A stretch of DNA of 64,000 nt from Paragonimus westermani (GCA_008508345.1 QNGE01000422.1:1-64000); one strand, 5' to 3'; counted from the stretch's first letter, positions 34,890-48,200 are shown. Numbers and translations: made by a program. The notes: generated by a model from the sequence alone, not told the origin.

Positions 34890-37700
34890 AACCGCCATTG
34901 GTCACTGCTGTTGTATGCATTCAATTTCTTATCCTGTAAGGCGGACTACATCGGCTGAATAAACAGAAGTCAGTTTTGGCTAGTTAAAGAGTGAAATTCT
35001 GTGTAGATCAAAATCAGAGTTATAAAGCTGTTCACAATAGTAGTGTTTTGCATTCTGTCGACAACAAACGTCACGTGGACAGTTGACCTGTAAAGTTCAA
35101 ATCAGTTAGCCAGAACGATCATTTAGATGCCTTTGGTAAAAGCTAATTAATCACTTTATGGAAAACAATTCATTGCTCCGTTCACAAAACAATTCATTAG
35201 GGCTTCACAATTTTCCTGGACTCAAGGAATCCGCCCTCCCCTGCCCCGCAAAAAATAGTCGATTGTATTCACGGAACGTAAGAATATTTTGTGTTTGGAA
35301 CAGAAGCTGACCACTGTGTATTTGTGTTCGACCGGTAAGACAGGTTTGTGTTCGATTTTGTGCACTTTTGTTGATGCGGTGATAACTTATCGTAAACAAA
35401 CCTTCGTCACATTCTGGTTACTCTGACTAAATGGGAACATTTTTAGGGGTTTAATGTGAAGTGCATCGACTTTCTGAAAGTATATGGCTCACATTGCTCG
35501 CTACTAATTTTGGTCGAAAAGTTGCGTGGTCCATGATAGTGTTCGCTTATCCGCAGTTGCAGTCGAGAGTTTGGATAGACGCACAGTGTGACTGGGTTTG
35601 AAAATCCGCAGGAATCAGACTTAGGGGCTGGTTTTGAAAAGCATCGTATTTAACGTACACGGTTTCACATGTTACGCTGAGACGTCCATGAAGAGAGCAA
35701 CTGGTTACAAAATGATAGCTACTTCTATTCGGCAAATGCACAGAAATTTAATGGGTAAATAGCAGATCTGATTAGTTGGATAAAGTGCTTCATCCTTTGA
35801 TTGGTCTCTATGATAGGTCTTTGTTGCTTCTTTGCAAATGGTTGGAAAGATTATGGGTAGAAATGCCCCTTTCACGGAAATTCTCTAGTACAAGAACAAA
35901 CAAAAGGACCAGGCAAAATAGTGGCGGCTGTTTCAGGCATCAAGTAGGTGTACTAGTCATACTAGATAACATGATGCCGCATAGTGAACATTTGGGTGAC
36001 GGATTGTAGTGCATGCTGTTATCTCTCTTTGTCAGATAAAGGGTTCTTTTGCCTTTTAAAATCCGAAAGCATGTTTAATTAGATGGTTATTAGTTAGTTA
36101 GTTATTTGCTAGTTGGTTGATTGTTATTTACCGGAGCTTTTTCCGAGACTATTCGTCGTACGTGCGGTACTTTCCACGGCTTATTGGCAAGAAGAGAAAA
36201 TGTATCTTGAATGTCTGCATACAGACTTAGTTATTTTCACTAATTGATTCCTTTCCTGTCTTCTGCTTTTCGTCTTCTATGGTTGTATATCTGTTAAAAA
36301 CCAGTGAGAATCACTGTTGTGTTGCTATTTGTGATGATAAGTTTGACAATGAACAAACGATGTGATCTTCATACTGTGGAACATAATGAGCATATCAGTA
36401 AACCGTGGTCACATTGTTGCATCAGGAAAGATTCGCTTCAGTGAGTTGTAGATCAAAGGGTGATATGATGTGCTACCAGAACGTCAGACGGAAGCGGATT
36501 TCTATAGTTTTAGTAACTGTGAGAAGTAACGTTTATTGATGTCCAGCGAATGTGCAAACACTCAAACTCTTTGGTATTGCTTATTTGCTGACAGACATCC
36601 AGTTGACATGTCTGTGGCAGAGTCCGGTAATGTACAACAGACAGCAGCGGTGGAAGTCATTGATGTGGCCGTTGTAAAATAGGAGAATATTCTGGTAAAT
36701 ATTATGAATATGTGGGTAAGTGTTTTTCGGATTGGTCTGTAACAGATAACCTAATACCCACGTGCCGGTAATGTGTGCTCACAAGATGATTACACAACAG
36801 GTAATCTTTGTTGGCGTTATGTGAGCTGTGATGGTTTTAATAAGTCCAGTCGGCAAACTAAGCAGATATTAGAGGAAATTTGTGTGATGGTACAGATCAT
36901 AAGTCAGACAATTCCTCATCAGGCCTCAAAGAGTTAAAACCAAAAGAAATGTGGTTTTCTCGGTGTTGACCGGAGCAGGTCTCGTCACTAGATTCGCTGA
37001 ATATCGTTGGGTGATTTCCCTTCGAACCAAACATTTATGGTCAGTTTATATTTCTAACTGGCGGGCGGTTCATTTACAGTGGACAGGTAAGAGGCACGAC
37101 AGTGTTTGTACCTAATCAGCAACACTGATTTCTCGAGGTCATGTTGTTTGTCTTTCAAATGGACCAGTTCGCTCTGTTGTGTACCGGTGGCTTTCAAACT
37201 CATTATATTGTCGTTTCAGTCGAAAATCCTTCAGTTTTCTTCCCATGCATCATTTTTCCCTCACAAACCAATAGAAATTAAACGATTACCGGAGACATTG
37301 ATGTAAATACTCGTTTCACGCACTACACGTGAAGTAAATTTATAACCGCAATTAGGTTCTCGAATTGTGTGAACTGTCTGTGTTGAAAATTTGCTGGCGT
37401 AATCGCATGAATACAACTGTCTGACATAGCTGAAACGTTGTAGAACCTGTAGTACCTTATTAATAACCTTAACAATTTGACTGGATATACCGTTTCATAT
37501 GATGTGGGAATGTTCAGTAAATATTCTTCCGTACGGGTAATTTTTGCAAGATTGGTATAATTCACATGTCCGGTAGGTCTCACTTCCGGTAATGACAGAG
37601 CTAAATCTTCATAATTGTGGCACCCTATGCTTTTGGCTAAACAGTACTCTCGGATGTGATATTTCTTTTAGGGTAAATGACAAAGATATACAACTGCGGA
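34890..37700. other. unassigned non-coding DNA
   Basis: Frames of 60 to 90 codons only. A GTTA/GTTG-rich low-complexity run lies at about 36080-36120. No gene recognised. Confidence 0.45.
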
Positions 37701-37718
37701 AGCAAAACTGTAAATTGT

Positions 37719-37742
37719 ATAATTATATATATGTATATATTT
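37719..37742 (+). repeat. short AT-rich microsatellite
   Basis: An imperfect TATATA/TATGTATATAT run. It is low complexity with no further significance seen. Confidence 0.6.
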
Positions 37743-37744
37743 AC

Positions 37745-40700
37745 AGCAAACGCCCATCTGGGTGTTGGATCAAAACACACGAAAATCTAATCCAACATTT
37801 ATTGCCTTTTTGGAATATTAGTCACTTCTGAATGTCCACTGATTTTTAAGAGTTCAACTTGATAAAAAACCCTAGTCCTGAATTTACAGAATGAGCATGA
37901 AAGATTGACCACTACATTTCTTCTTGAGGAGTGGTGTGCTTAAGCCGCCTATCGTAGATATCCTTGAAACGCTAGTGGACAATTTTGTATGTAACAGTGA
38001 GTCTTAAAAGACGCTCTTTGTTGCGTTCATAAGCTGCATTCAGATAAAAGTTTGGGTATTAACTCATAGTTGAGGTATAAAAATGCGTTTTTATTTCAGT
38101 GTAAATTAAATTTGGATGCATCGTACATATTTTGTCTTTCTACTTACAGTCATCTCGATGTGAAATCCAGGTAGGTGATATTGAAGGGAACGCATACCTA
38201 GACCTTGTCTGAACCTTGAAAGTTTAGCGAAGCTTACCTGGGTGATCGATTATAAACGACTATCCTCTGTACAGAAAAATGACATGTTGAAGATGGAAGT
38301 CGCTTTTTCTTCGAGTTCGATCCGAATTAACTACTACATGCTAATTAAGCCTAGGTATTGTTTCAGAGGAGTGGTTTATCTTACTCACTCTTCTCTGTCA
38401 TTCAAAATACTTACGTGCGTAAAAATTATATTCGAATCAAGTACATGTTACTTTACACTTTCTGAAGGAAAATTCGCTTATATTCTCCGGTTAAAGGTGC
38501 TTGTCAATTCGACGGATGTGCGATGTACTTCAATATTAAATTGGACGTTGCTGTTTATAACATTTTGACGGATTTTGTCGCTGTTTTGTTTACCAATGTT
38601 TGTAAATATTGAAACTACTTTTATTCACACGGGTTTTGTTCACTTTGCCAGGCAGAATCATCTTTGCTACGAAATTTAGTGGCGGTATGCTTCCAAAAAT
38701 TAATTTCACAGCTGGTTACCTTAGGAATTTCAGTTTGGCCCATACTGAAAAATTGTATGAGGATCACTGACGAATTCATATTAAAAAAACTACCACCTAT
38801 CGGGTAGGACAAGCAACGTGATTTTAAGTCTAAAGCAATGTGCGTGGTTACTCATAGAATGTTTTGCAAGCTTTGAATTCATCCGCAAAAAGATAGATTT
38901 TTAACCGTGTTGAGTCAGCGCTATTTTTTCTGGTTTTAACGCCGCAATTTTCTCACCATTTCCAGTAACGATTCAATGGAAAACACAGTGCATAACTTAC
39001 TCGAGTTTTGTTACATCACTGACTTTGTTTTCAGCTGTTGACTAATCAGGATCCAGTCCGATCGTCGCCTCATTGTGAAAAGCCTCCACCACTTATTCGC
39101 AGTAGACTATAGCGAACAAATTATTCCAGTCGAGCTCTGAGTGTTTGCGGAATGAAACAAGGTAACTCAAAGATTATCTGCTGGGGGTGTTGCATTTTTG
39201 TGATTACGGATCAATCATTCTATCGTCTTTCGGGATTTTCATCGCAATGACTCCTCGGTAAACATCACCGACCAAGTCTGACTGATTGCGATTTGTGTAA
39301 GCCCTTAGGTAATCGTGTACGACAGTGCCTGGAACAAAATTTAACACGAAAACTTGAAGATCAGCTCTCGGGGCGTTTTGAGATTCTAGAGACGTTCATT
39401 ACAAAACAACTTATTAAGGTCAAAAGAACAATCGATAACGGCCTTATGTTTAGGTATCTCTAGTGAAAACATGCTACATGGTAAAATGTACTTTCATATC
39501 AGACGACGCATGTAGGTCCGAGAAGTTCCAGATCAGTGATGTCTCAGGATGATTATCAGGGAGTCAAAGTATTCTTTCGTTAATGAAAGCTCATAGAAGC
39601 TTAGACTTGTTGTTTGGTAAACTTATCTCTGGTTTAATCATATTAATATTGATACGTTTGTGAAGCCAACTTATTAGTTTCAGTACAGCATGTAACAGCG
39701 CAGATTGTGTCTACACTTATTGCGCATCAGAATTTATCTAGTCCATTGAGGTCTGAATGAAAACTTTATCGGGCGAAACAGCCACATTGTTAACCTGTCT
39801 TAGTTTTGTTGAAAAAGTTTGGATAAAAACAAAAGCCTATGAGTGAGAGACAAGTAAAAGAGACGGGCCAAAATCAGTGAGGTTTGAAGGCAACAATGAG
39901 ACAAAGACTTATCATTTGAGACCAAACCTTCTTCTGAAGATGTGTTTCGGGTTGTTTCTGTCAGCGATTGACGGTTAGGGGTTCTGATTTAAACAAACTA
40001 AACAACAACCACATTTAAACGCAGTCTTCGCATTAGGTTAGGCCTACTAAATGGTATATTTCGAACGTGAGTGCTCTGACCAAAAATGGTGTCTAACTGG
40101 TGTCAGTCTCATATCAGCTACCCGTCATTTCGCAAAATCTTATAAAATCCTGTTAGACAGAAGTCCATAGACCACGTTTGCTTCACAAACTTCCTAACAT
40201 TTAAAATGTGTGAAATATTCAACAATCAGCCCCGTACAATGGTCAACCCGTAGAGTCACTTCACCTCCAACTATGCCCCCGAATCAAACGAGTGACCCTT
40301 CACTATGTATCAGAATGATAAGCCGCATCAAGATCGTACTCTGGACACTTGTCTTTCAGTTCACGAGTTTGCGGTCAGTGAGGTTGAGCAGGGCCCGTAA
40401 AAAAATGCTGGAAACATTCAGCCGTTTTTTGTGATTAGCCTTCTAAGTCCTTCAGATGCATTGATTAGTGATTGCTGGATTACAGACACCACAACTATCT
40501 GGGTGTGGGAATTTCAATCCAACGTGAGTGGTGCTCGTTCTCCGCAAGTGAAATCTCTAATACTTGCCCATTGCAGTACACTACTGTCAACTAGATATTG
40601 ACCAGCCTCTAAAGTCCGTTCTTCACTAGTATCCTCTCTGGGGTGCGTAAGAGAGAAGCAGACAATTTATGTTCTAAAATTTTGGTTCCGTTGGGCGATC

Positions 40701-40955
40701 TGGATATATCAGTCTAAACATTGATGCTAGTTACATTGACTAAACTCACATACTTTGTTTATAGGACTGCACGTAAAACCAAATTAGAAGTTCTGTCCAT
40801 GAATTAAGAGTTCAAATTCCCAATGTTGGAATGAATGGTAGCCCGTCGTTCAACAAGGCTGTTGAATTTACCTCAGTGAGGGCATTTTAAGTGACTTGGT
40901 GATAAGATCGCTGTGTGCTCAATCTACACATAGGATGAGGGGTTATGGGTAACTG
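37745..40955. other. unassigned non-coding DNA
   Basis: The longest frame is 108 codons (38242-38568 plus); it has hydrophobic patches but no motif. No repeat or RNA gene seen. Confidence 0.45.
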
Positions 40956-40959
40956 ATTC

Positions 40960-42040
40960 GGGCGTCTAGCGCTTCTAGTGGTACACGTCAATGGTGTTTG
41001 ATCTCTTCTGTCCTCTTCATTTCTGTCATGTGGGACATTCTGGTAGGTGTGCTCAAGGAATCCAGTAAGCTTGATATTTAGTCCCCTATTGGCGTTAAGC
41101 TGATCGACCTAGAGTATGCGGAAGACTGTTTTACTCAGCCCACCTGCCGAAGATATGCAAACCATGCTGCCCAAGGTGAGTAACCGGGCTGGTTTTCGTG
41201 GAAATCGCTTCGTACCTTCAAAGTGTTAAGTGCTTTTTCAAGCCTGGGGTGCTCCTACTCCTAGGTTCTTTATTGCACCTAATACACTGGGGATCTTAAA
41301 CAGTTTCATATACTTGGGCAGCATTATCTCGTCAGCCTGTGATATTTTTAATCAGGTACCATCGAGGATAGCGAAGACGCGAATTGTCTTTGCCAAACTG
41401 CGTCATCTGTGGCGTCGAATAGACGTTTGGTTGTCAGTGAATGGAAAAGTGTGTAACGTTTTTGTACGTTGCGTTTTGATCTATGATTCGGAAACTTGGC
41501 CTGTTTACAGAGAAGACATGGGCAGACTTGCTGTGCTTGGCAATCGGTGCCCCCCGCCAAGTAGGCCAAATTAAGTGGATTGGTCGCATGCGCAACATCG
41601 CGAATCGCTTACTCGTATTCCGGAGCACAGGAGATGCGCGACTAACTGGTCACTTGATCACGGCCTACAGTCACTTACTGCGCATTGCAGCTGAGCAGCG
41701 TTATACACCAAGACCACCAATACTTGATTAAAGCTCGGTGTTTGTCAAGCACCAAAATGGGCATGAAATATAGAGACCTCTACTGTTCTGTTGAACGAAG
41801 TGGATAGGTGCCGCCTACTCGGTCAGCGTCCTCGTGATCACTAAATGGCCTGTTGGAAATGTTATCTGAAGTAGCAGTGTACATAGTCCACGGCTCACCT
41901 GCGTTACTTTCGCATTTTATCCTTTAGTATATACTTATTTTACCGTTTTTAATCGTTTCAGCAGTCTTTCTAGAGTACCCCTTGTCGTTCTGGAGGTGAG
42001 CGACTCTCCTGGCCGCTGTACTTTATGATCAGGATTAAGG
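40960..42040 (+). mobile_element. RTE-type retrotransposon fragment, copy RTE-3 (5'-truncated)
   Basis: This aligns by eye with RTE-2 from about 53430 to its 3' end. The fragment begins in the S-S-G-V-R-Q block, includes LEYAEDCFTQ at about 41109-41138 (YAED instead of the catalytic YADD), then NSFIYLGSII, SRIAKTRIVFAKLRHLWRR and YDSETWPV (frame 41230-41574). A frameshift near 41550 moves the rest to the frame of 41483-41731. The R-W-L-G-H-V block present in RTE-2 is deleted, leaving LLRIAAEQR. The 3' untranslated part extends to about 42035. Multiple stops and indels make it a dead 5'-truncated copy. Confidence 0.75.
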
Positions 42041-42044
42041 CCGT

Positions 42045-42555
42045 TGTGGATGTAAAGTACGTGCGATCCATACCAGCTACATAGTGGACAGTACGCATTG
42101 CAACACAACTGTCCGACAGCTAATGCATTAATTTGAAGCTACATAGTCCAGCATGACTCTACTGGAGCAGTTGTGCCACGCAGTGGAAAGTGAAACAATC
42201 GTGATTCTCACTGCGAGAAGAATGGACTTTGGATGGACATGCCTTGGAACAGTAAATCAAACTTATTGAAGAACACACATTGTATAGACAAACCTGCGAT
42301 TTCAAACAACTAAAGGAGATGCCAAATTGTGCGGATCAACATCACTGAGCCCAGCAATATATCAGTGGTTCTAGTTGACGTTCATCTGCGGCGCAGGCAC
42401 AAAAAATTAAACCACGGACAAAAGTCAAAGAAATAGGGGGGACTCAACTATTATAAACTGTTATGTCTCTACTCCTGCTTTCTACGAAAAAGTGCTCACA
42501 AATTACAGACAGAGAGCTATGGTACAAATGGGAATAACGCGTCTTTTAAAAGACA
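42045..42555. other. spacer between two RTE fragments
   Basis: About 0.5 kb between the facing 3' ends of RTE-3 and RTE-4. Nothing recognised; parts may be unreadable 3' untranslated sequence of either copy. Confidence 0.4.
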
Positions 42556-42559
42556 GTTT

Positions 42560-43345
42560 TCGTAGGACTTTAACAGCCATGCCTCACTAGCCGCATTTTA
42601 TCCACGAACAACTTTGCTACACCAAGCCAACCTTTGCCCCACTGAGGCCGATTGGTTGTTATCTTAAGCGAAGTCTTTATCCACTGACTGTGTGCGTTGC
42701 AATCTACAGTGGCCAACCCCTAGATGAATGACACGGTTTGTCAACTCCAGGTCATCAGCTGTCCATCTTGAACTTAGGCCAGTCGGTCGCGGCATCGGCA
42801 ATTACACCCGGTTCAGAAGACGACTAGCTGACATTCTCAATACATGATCCATTCAGAGTTAAAGACTGAGCAAAAGAACTGACTTAGCGACCAGAGCCAG
42901 ATACCCTCTTCTTATCCACTTCGTTATTTACCCGTTGGAGTCATATGGAACAAGCGATCCGACGCAGATATCGACAGTCGAATGTCTAAAGATGGTTCAT
43001 GTCCTTTATTGTAAGTGGTCAGGCTTCATAGCTGTAAACTGGCACAACCGTTGCAGTCACCTTATATAAATGACCCTTGAGCTTTAGCATGGTTCACTTC
43101 TGTAATCAGAGATGCTTTCGATTACTAAATACTGCCCTAACCTTCGAAAGCATGAGCTACTGTTTATTTCTTATCCTTTTGGTGTCGCCGATGCAAAGTC
43201 CAAAGCAAATATCTGCATAATTCCGTTATCAAGCATTGAATCAACGAAAAAGCAACAGTCTTGCAGAAGCATTTTATACTCTGAGTCTGTAAGGTGTATT
43301 GTGATATACATAATAAAACACAAAATAACCTCTAGCATTTTCTGT
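42560..43345 (-). mobile_element. RTE-type retrotransposon fragment, copy RTE-4 (decayed)
   Basis: The nucleotide sequence aligns with RTE-1 (about 9110-9840) on the same strand. Shared blocks are ACAGTGGCCAACCCC, AGAAGACGACTAGCTG, AAAAGAACT, CTTCGTTA and GCCGATGCAAA. Translated pieces such as TTNRPQWGKG correspond to the C-terminal N-R-A-Q-W block of RTE-1. No open frame survives: the minus strand is full of stops, and the 107-codon plus frame (43112-43435) is antisense. It is older than RTE-1 and RTE-2. Confidence 0.65.
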
Positions 43346-43349
43346 ATTT

Positions 43350-46300
43350 CTCGAAGAACGTCAGGCAACGACAATTTGCGCTCACCACTGTCAATATCAG
43401 TCTGTAGTTTATCAATCCGGATAATGGAAGCGTGATCACTGCCTCTTCAGCAAAAACGGAACTCTGCCTGTTCTTCCCCAACATCTATCTCTCGAGCTGT
43501 AGTAAGCTAAAGAAGTATAAAGGATTGCAATGGGAGTAGGCCTTTCCTTACATACGCGACGTAATCCGTATGTCTGTGGAACGATATCACATATGATGCC
43601 CGGTTTTCGGTTCATACGCGCACATTTTCCTCGCGCTGCAGCATCTGTATTATAAAGTCTAGACAGTCAGAAATATCTCACTGCTGCCAAAGTCCACAAA
43701 GTAAGAAGTTTGGATTAGACATTTTGAAGTCTATGTGTAGAAGTCATATGTGGTATTTTGATATTTTCGATATTTTGATTGGCGACCCCAGTCCAACTTT
43801 ACCATCAAATGGAAAATTCGGAACATCTATGAGAAGAAATCATCCGCTGATTAGGTTGGTTATAGTTTTTATCTGAACCAGTGGTTTTTCGATACACATA
43901 TTACGCATTACTTTTGAAAGTGAGTAGGTATTGTTGAAACTACATACGAGATTGTAATTTATCTCTTGGTGTCATGAACACAAAAATCATGGGATAATGA
44001 CTTTAAGTCTAATGTCAGACATCATTAAAGCTATCCGTCACTTAACAATACCTCAAATTAATCCTTAAATTTGTCACTCTAAAGAACGAAAGTGTATTGA
44101 GAAAAATGTTAGCTTCATCTATACTTCATAAAATAATTTGACAAAGTCAGACCAAGAGGGCATTTAAAGTTCAGCATCAGGATTCATTTGCAAAGATAAC
44201 CGTTGTTTGCTGATGGCTGCTACCGACTTGAAATGAAAGTGACCTACTACGCCTGACTTGCGAGGCCGCATATTACCTACCTTCTTGGAAAGTTTATTTT
44301 GCATTGGCAACCGAGTGGATGTTTTGATTTTTCAGAACTGTACTTTGTGCGACATATAAGGTTACCGTTTATTCCGAAAAACACATCGTCGACAGCGGTA
44401 ACCCCACCAAGTTAGTCAAAGAAAACCGACCAGTTTCAATCACGGTTTTTCAAAAATCAAGTTGAACACAGTGGTCTGCATGCTACTACTCACAAATAGT
44501 GAACGCACGCTTGCATTCAAGCGCGCAATACTCAACAGAAGATACGAAAATTTAGAAATCTGAGTTGAAATAAGAAATGGACACCACTATTCATTATCCA
44601 CTCTTCAGTCTTGATTGAAGGACTGGTGTAAAACTTCGTTTACAGTAACATCCGGACCATTTAGAGTTTCGCCTTCCTAACTATCCAGAAATTGCATTCA
44701 CTATGGATTGTCCTTGTTTTTGAGCGACATTCTCAATACATTCGATTGTTACTGATCTCTCTTATGATCGGGATTTATCAGAGAATGTTGCTTCTTTTCC
44801 AAACTGTCTTGTTAACTGACAGTTGGGTTTCTGTATGGCGTCTGCCTGGTGTAAAGTAAAGACAGCTTGAGTCCCGGATTTCCTAAGAACTTCAGTTGTG
44901 CGTACTTTTGAAATTCTTGTTCTACTACGTTCAAAAAATTATTTTAATAATATACAAACATATATGTATACAACACTGGTCCACAAGCCTTTAATGTTTC
45001 CATCCTGTTCAAGTTACTGGAACTTCTGCACCGAACTTAAAAGTGGCAAAATGCATGCTATTATCCGGCATTACATTTGATCCAATAAAGCAGACCGAAG
45101 AGTTTGCAAATAGTTACCTATGAATAACCTAGAAAACGAATAACCAGGTTTGTTACGGTAGCTGTCTTAATGAAATTGGCTTAGCCAATTGCCCATTTAA
45201 CATTATATACACTGTCAGCGCGAACCGTTTATGAGCACACATGGTAAGACCGACGTCTCTAACTGATAACTCTCTGGCAAAAAACAAATGTATTCCATAT
45301 GTTTCGGAATAATACGGTGATTGCCTTGAAGAATGCGCGATTTTTTGGGGCGAGCGTCCTGCAATACAAGAAGTTGGTGTTTGCCTATACATTAGTGAAT
45401 CTTCACTAGAAAACTCCTTCCGTACAAGAAAGATCACAGTTTATCAGACGGTTGGAAGCCGGTTAGTTTATTCATCGTACCGTTCACTGTAATTGTGTAA
45501 ACACTCGTTGGCCATATGAAGCGTGTCAGGTTCACCCTATTCATTACTTTTAACATAGAGGATTTGATACTGTGCGAAATGAAATGTAATATGTTTTGCA
45601 ACGGGTAATTGTTTAAGGGTTTTAGGTTATTCAGTGAACTGACCATTCATAAACGAAACTGCCAGATAAGCCGAGTTTCGTCGTAAGATTTCTTTGACTT
45701 TAATATTTTACTGTCTGGTGCTGGATTTGGTATGTACTATTTCAACAAAATTGACCAAATTTTCTTCCGGCAACTTCTGAAAACTTTCAGAAAGATTCCG
45801 TTGATCGTTGTTGACAGTGCGAACAAAAATTTGCCTGGTTTATATGCAGCGACAATTGCAGAAGTGAATGTATTGGTTTACCACCATTGTTTGTTGTGGG
45901 CTCACCGCAAAATTCATCCATCACATTCTTGGCACACAGAAAAAAGGTTTGTTCACATACAAACATGCTTTTGGTGTTCAGGTTCATCAGCCTGCCTAAA
46001 ACCAAGCGTCAGTTAGTATCGTTTTAATCTTGGTTATGGTCATGCTACCGTGAACCCATTGTCTGCATTGGTGCACGGTTCGGTTGTTGACGTTTCCATT
46101 TTCTATAATGTTGACATGACACAAATCAAACAATGCTTTACAATCGAAGTGTACAAAAAATTTTCAATTATCTTCCACAAAGTCACAGGAACCCCTGCAT
46201 ATTTTACAGTGTGCTGTATTTCGGATAACGATCTACCTTCATGAGCATAGCGTTCGAGAATGCAAGCCTCGCAGATATACATCATGATTTCGTGCGCGTA

Positions 46301-47130
46301 CAATTTGCCTTCACTGAGCAATTACATTCACGTAATTATGAGTAATTTCTTCATTATCTCTTGACGTATAATTCATTTTAATTTAAGGGAAGTATACGAG
46401 TTTCAAAGGAAGAACAAACCCTGCGCAAAAACAGAGCGAAATATGTTAACTGTGCTACAGTAGATTTCGTTTATTTTTAACTAATTGTCAGCTTTATCAC
46501 CTAGAAGAAATGTTTACTAAGTATCCGCCTCAAAATTAATTTTGAAGAGATTCTCACGCAATACAACAGTTCAGAATCACTCATCGGTTGGCTTCATGCT
46601 TTACCACAGTAATTAAAATGTAACGTCCTGAGACTCAAATTCCACTGGATTATTTAAACTACTTTTGTGACCTCACTGTTTAGGAGACTTTGCTCAGCCC
46701 TTGACGATAATGCCAATGAACCTAAACCATATTGAATCACCGTCTCAACGAAATAGGTGGCAGCATAGTGTAAACCACTGCTATCACGTACAACACATTT
46801 AAGTTTTGAGATTTATTTTGAAGTCTACAACCGAAGCGTACGATTGTGGTGACCAGAAAGAGTATCGGAATACAGTTGTTTCCCAGTAGGCAGTAGAGGA
46901 TTTTGATGACATGAACTGGGCACCACTCCCTATTGGTTACATCAGTACTGACAAGCGAATATGGTTCAGAGGCTGCGCACAATAATTCGTTTATACTTCA
47001 TGTGATGTTTACGACGCGGCAGTCACATTTACATTTTGAAAGTGTGATCGGAATTCAAGTTCCTGCAGTGGCAGGAACAGGTATTATTAATGAACTCTAA
47101 TAACGACAACATCAAACAAAATTAGAAGGA
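43350..47130. other. unassigned non-coding DNA
   Basis: Frames of up to 94 codons (45153-45437 minus, 45732-46016 plus) carry no recognisable domain. No repeat could be placed. Some sequence near 43440-43500 is GC-richer and may belong to RTE-4 or another old element. Confidence 0.4.
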
Positions 47131-47136
47131 ATCAAC

Positions 47137-47277
47137 AGCAATTAGTCACATAATTACGTCAAACGGTCGTGAACTGGATGACAATTAGGTGACAAAATTG
47201 ACCCCCGGAGTTGTCAAGTGGGTAACGGGGGGTCATGGTAACCGTAGGGCTTGAACAAATTTCTTCTGAGCGCACAG
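47137..47277 (-). repeat. PLE-A terminal repeat, 3' copy
   Basis: This is the 3' end of PLE-A, covering its last codons (AQKKFVQALRLP, stop) and 3' untranslated sequence. It is an inverted copy of 48062-48200. Over 47137-47249 I count 12 mismatches in 113 positions, 11 of them transitions. It contains a hairpin with a perfect 8-bp stem, TGACCCCC (47199-47206) with GGGGGTCA (47228-47235). Confidence 0.75.
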
Positions 47278-48062
47278 CTGTGGATTGCGCAACCGAATTC
47301 CGATCGCTTCCGCGGTGGCCAGAATACGAAATTTGACTCCTCTAGCTTGACGGTTGGGCAGGCGGTAAATGGGCTGGAGAGCCACTTCTGGGGAGATTTG
47401 GTGTCCTGTGTCTACAAGTTGCGGCAGAATTGCACTCGAAATGGACTTCACTTCGCCCTTAGCTGGCAAACTGGTGTGGTGCTCACGTATCCTCTGAGAA
47501 AGGGCCTGGTTGTGCGACCGACGTAACTTGCTCCACAGGAGCATGTGAAGGAGCAAACACAAAATGAAGTCACACATTTAGGCAACGTATCTTTGGGTTG
47601 TACGTGGACCACCGGGTTTGATCCAGATGTGATTCTCAGTTGTGCCGTATTGTAGGTCTTTTCAATTGCGTTACGTATTCTACGAGTCACCAATTCGGCC
47701 AAGGCCTTGCCTTTGTGGGCTAGCGTCATGTAAACGGACTTCTTTTCTGCAGATAGAAGCCTAACATTTGGTTATGTCAGTTCCATGTGTTTATCCACGA
47801 ATTTTACAGGATAAGCGTTCTCCGCGAGTATCCGCCGTAAAAAGACCATTTCTGTTTCAATCATGTCATGTTAAACTACGAACAAAGTTTCTCTTCTGTC
47901 TGAGCGGTACGTAACTGAAAAAGTGAGTATACTGGCCGTTCCAGGTCCCCTTCCTGTGAATACCCTCTGAAGTGAACCATCTGCACGATGATTCAGTGCC
48001 ACATCCAGAAAAGGATATTTGTCCACCTTTCTCGGCCTCAAGTGTGAAGTTGAGTTTAGGAT
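47236..48062 (-). pseudogene. PLE-A reverse transcriptase C-terminus and GIY-YIG endonuclease, frameshifted
   Basis: From the high end: HPKLNFTLEAEKG; PFLDVALNHRADGSLQR in a shifted frame; TWNGQYTHFFSYVPLRQKRN split over frames; NAYPVKFVDKHMEL; then the frame 47448-47729 with MTLAHKGKALAELVTRRIRNA and CVCSFTCSCGASYVGRTTRP. This is the PLE order: RT thumb, linker, GIY-YIG core with C-x-C and Y-V-G-R-T. The end of the endonuclease continues in the frame of 47233-47577, with QRIREHHTSLPAKGEVKS and AEAIGIRLRNPQLCAQKK. At least three frameshifts are needed, so the copy is dead. Confidence 0.75.
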
Positions 48063-48200
48063 GTGCCACAGAAGAACTTTGTTCAGACCCTACGGTTATC
48101 ATGGCCCCTCATTACCTACTTGACAACTCCGAAGGTCAATTTTGTCACCTAATTGTCGTCCAATTCACGACCGTTTGACATAGTTATTTGACTAATTGCT
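48062..48200 (+). repeat. PLE-A terminal repeat, inverted 5' copy
   Basis: On the plus strand this reads as a PLE 3' end. PQKNFVQTLRLS is the counterpart of AQKKFVQALRLP in the other copy, followed by the same untranslated sequence. The junction with the minus-strand reverse transcriptase lies at about 48062. The stop codon of the 3' copy is TGG here. Confidence 0.75.

Larger units (their letters stand above)
47137..48200. mobile_element. Penelope-like element PLE-A, 5'-truncated, flanked by inverted terminal repeats
   Basis: The body is on the minus strand and starts abruptly inside the reverse transcriptase near 48062. It runs through the GIY-YIG endonuclease to a stop at about 47236 and a 3' untranslated end. 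The upstream end carries an inverted copy of the element's own 3' end. Inverted or direct terminal repeats made from the element's own ends, together with 5' truncation, are characteristic of Penelope-like elements. The roughly 11 percent divergence between the two repeats suggests an old insertion, or that the inverted piece came from a different copy. Confidence 0.7.

Noticed and set aside
43112..43435. 107-codon plus ORF as a gene
   Set aside because: Antisense to the RTE-4 remnant.
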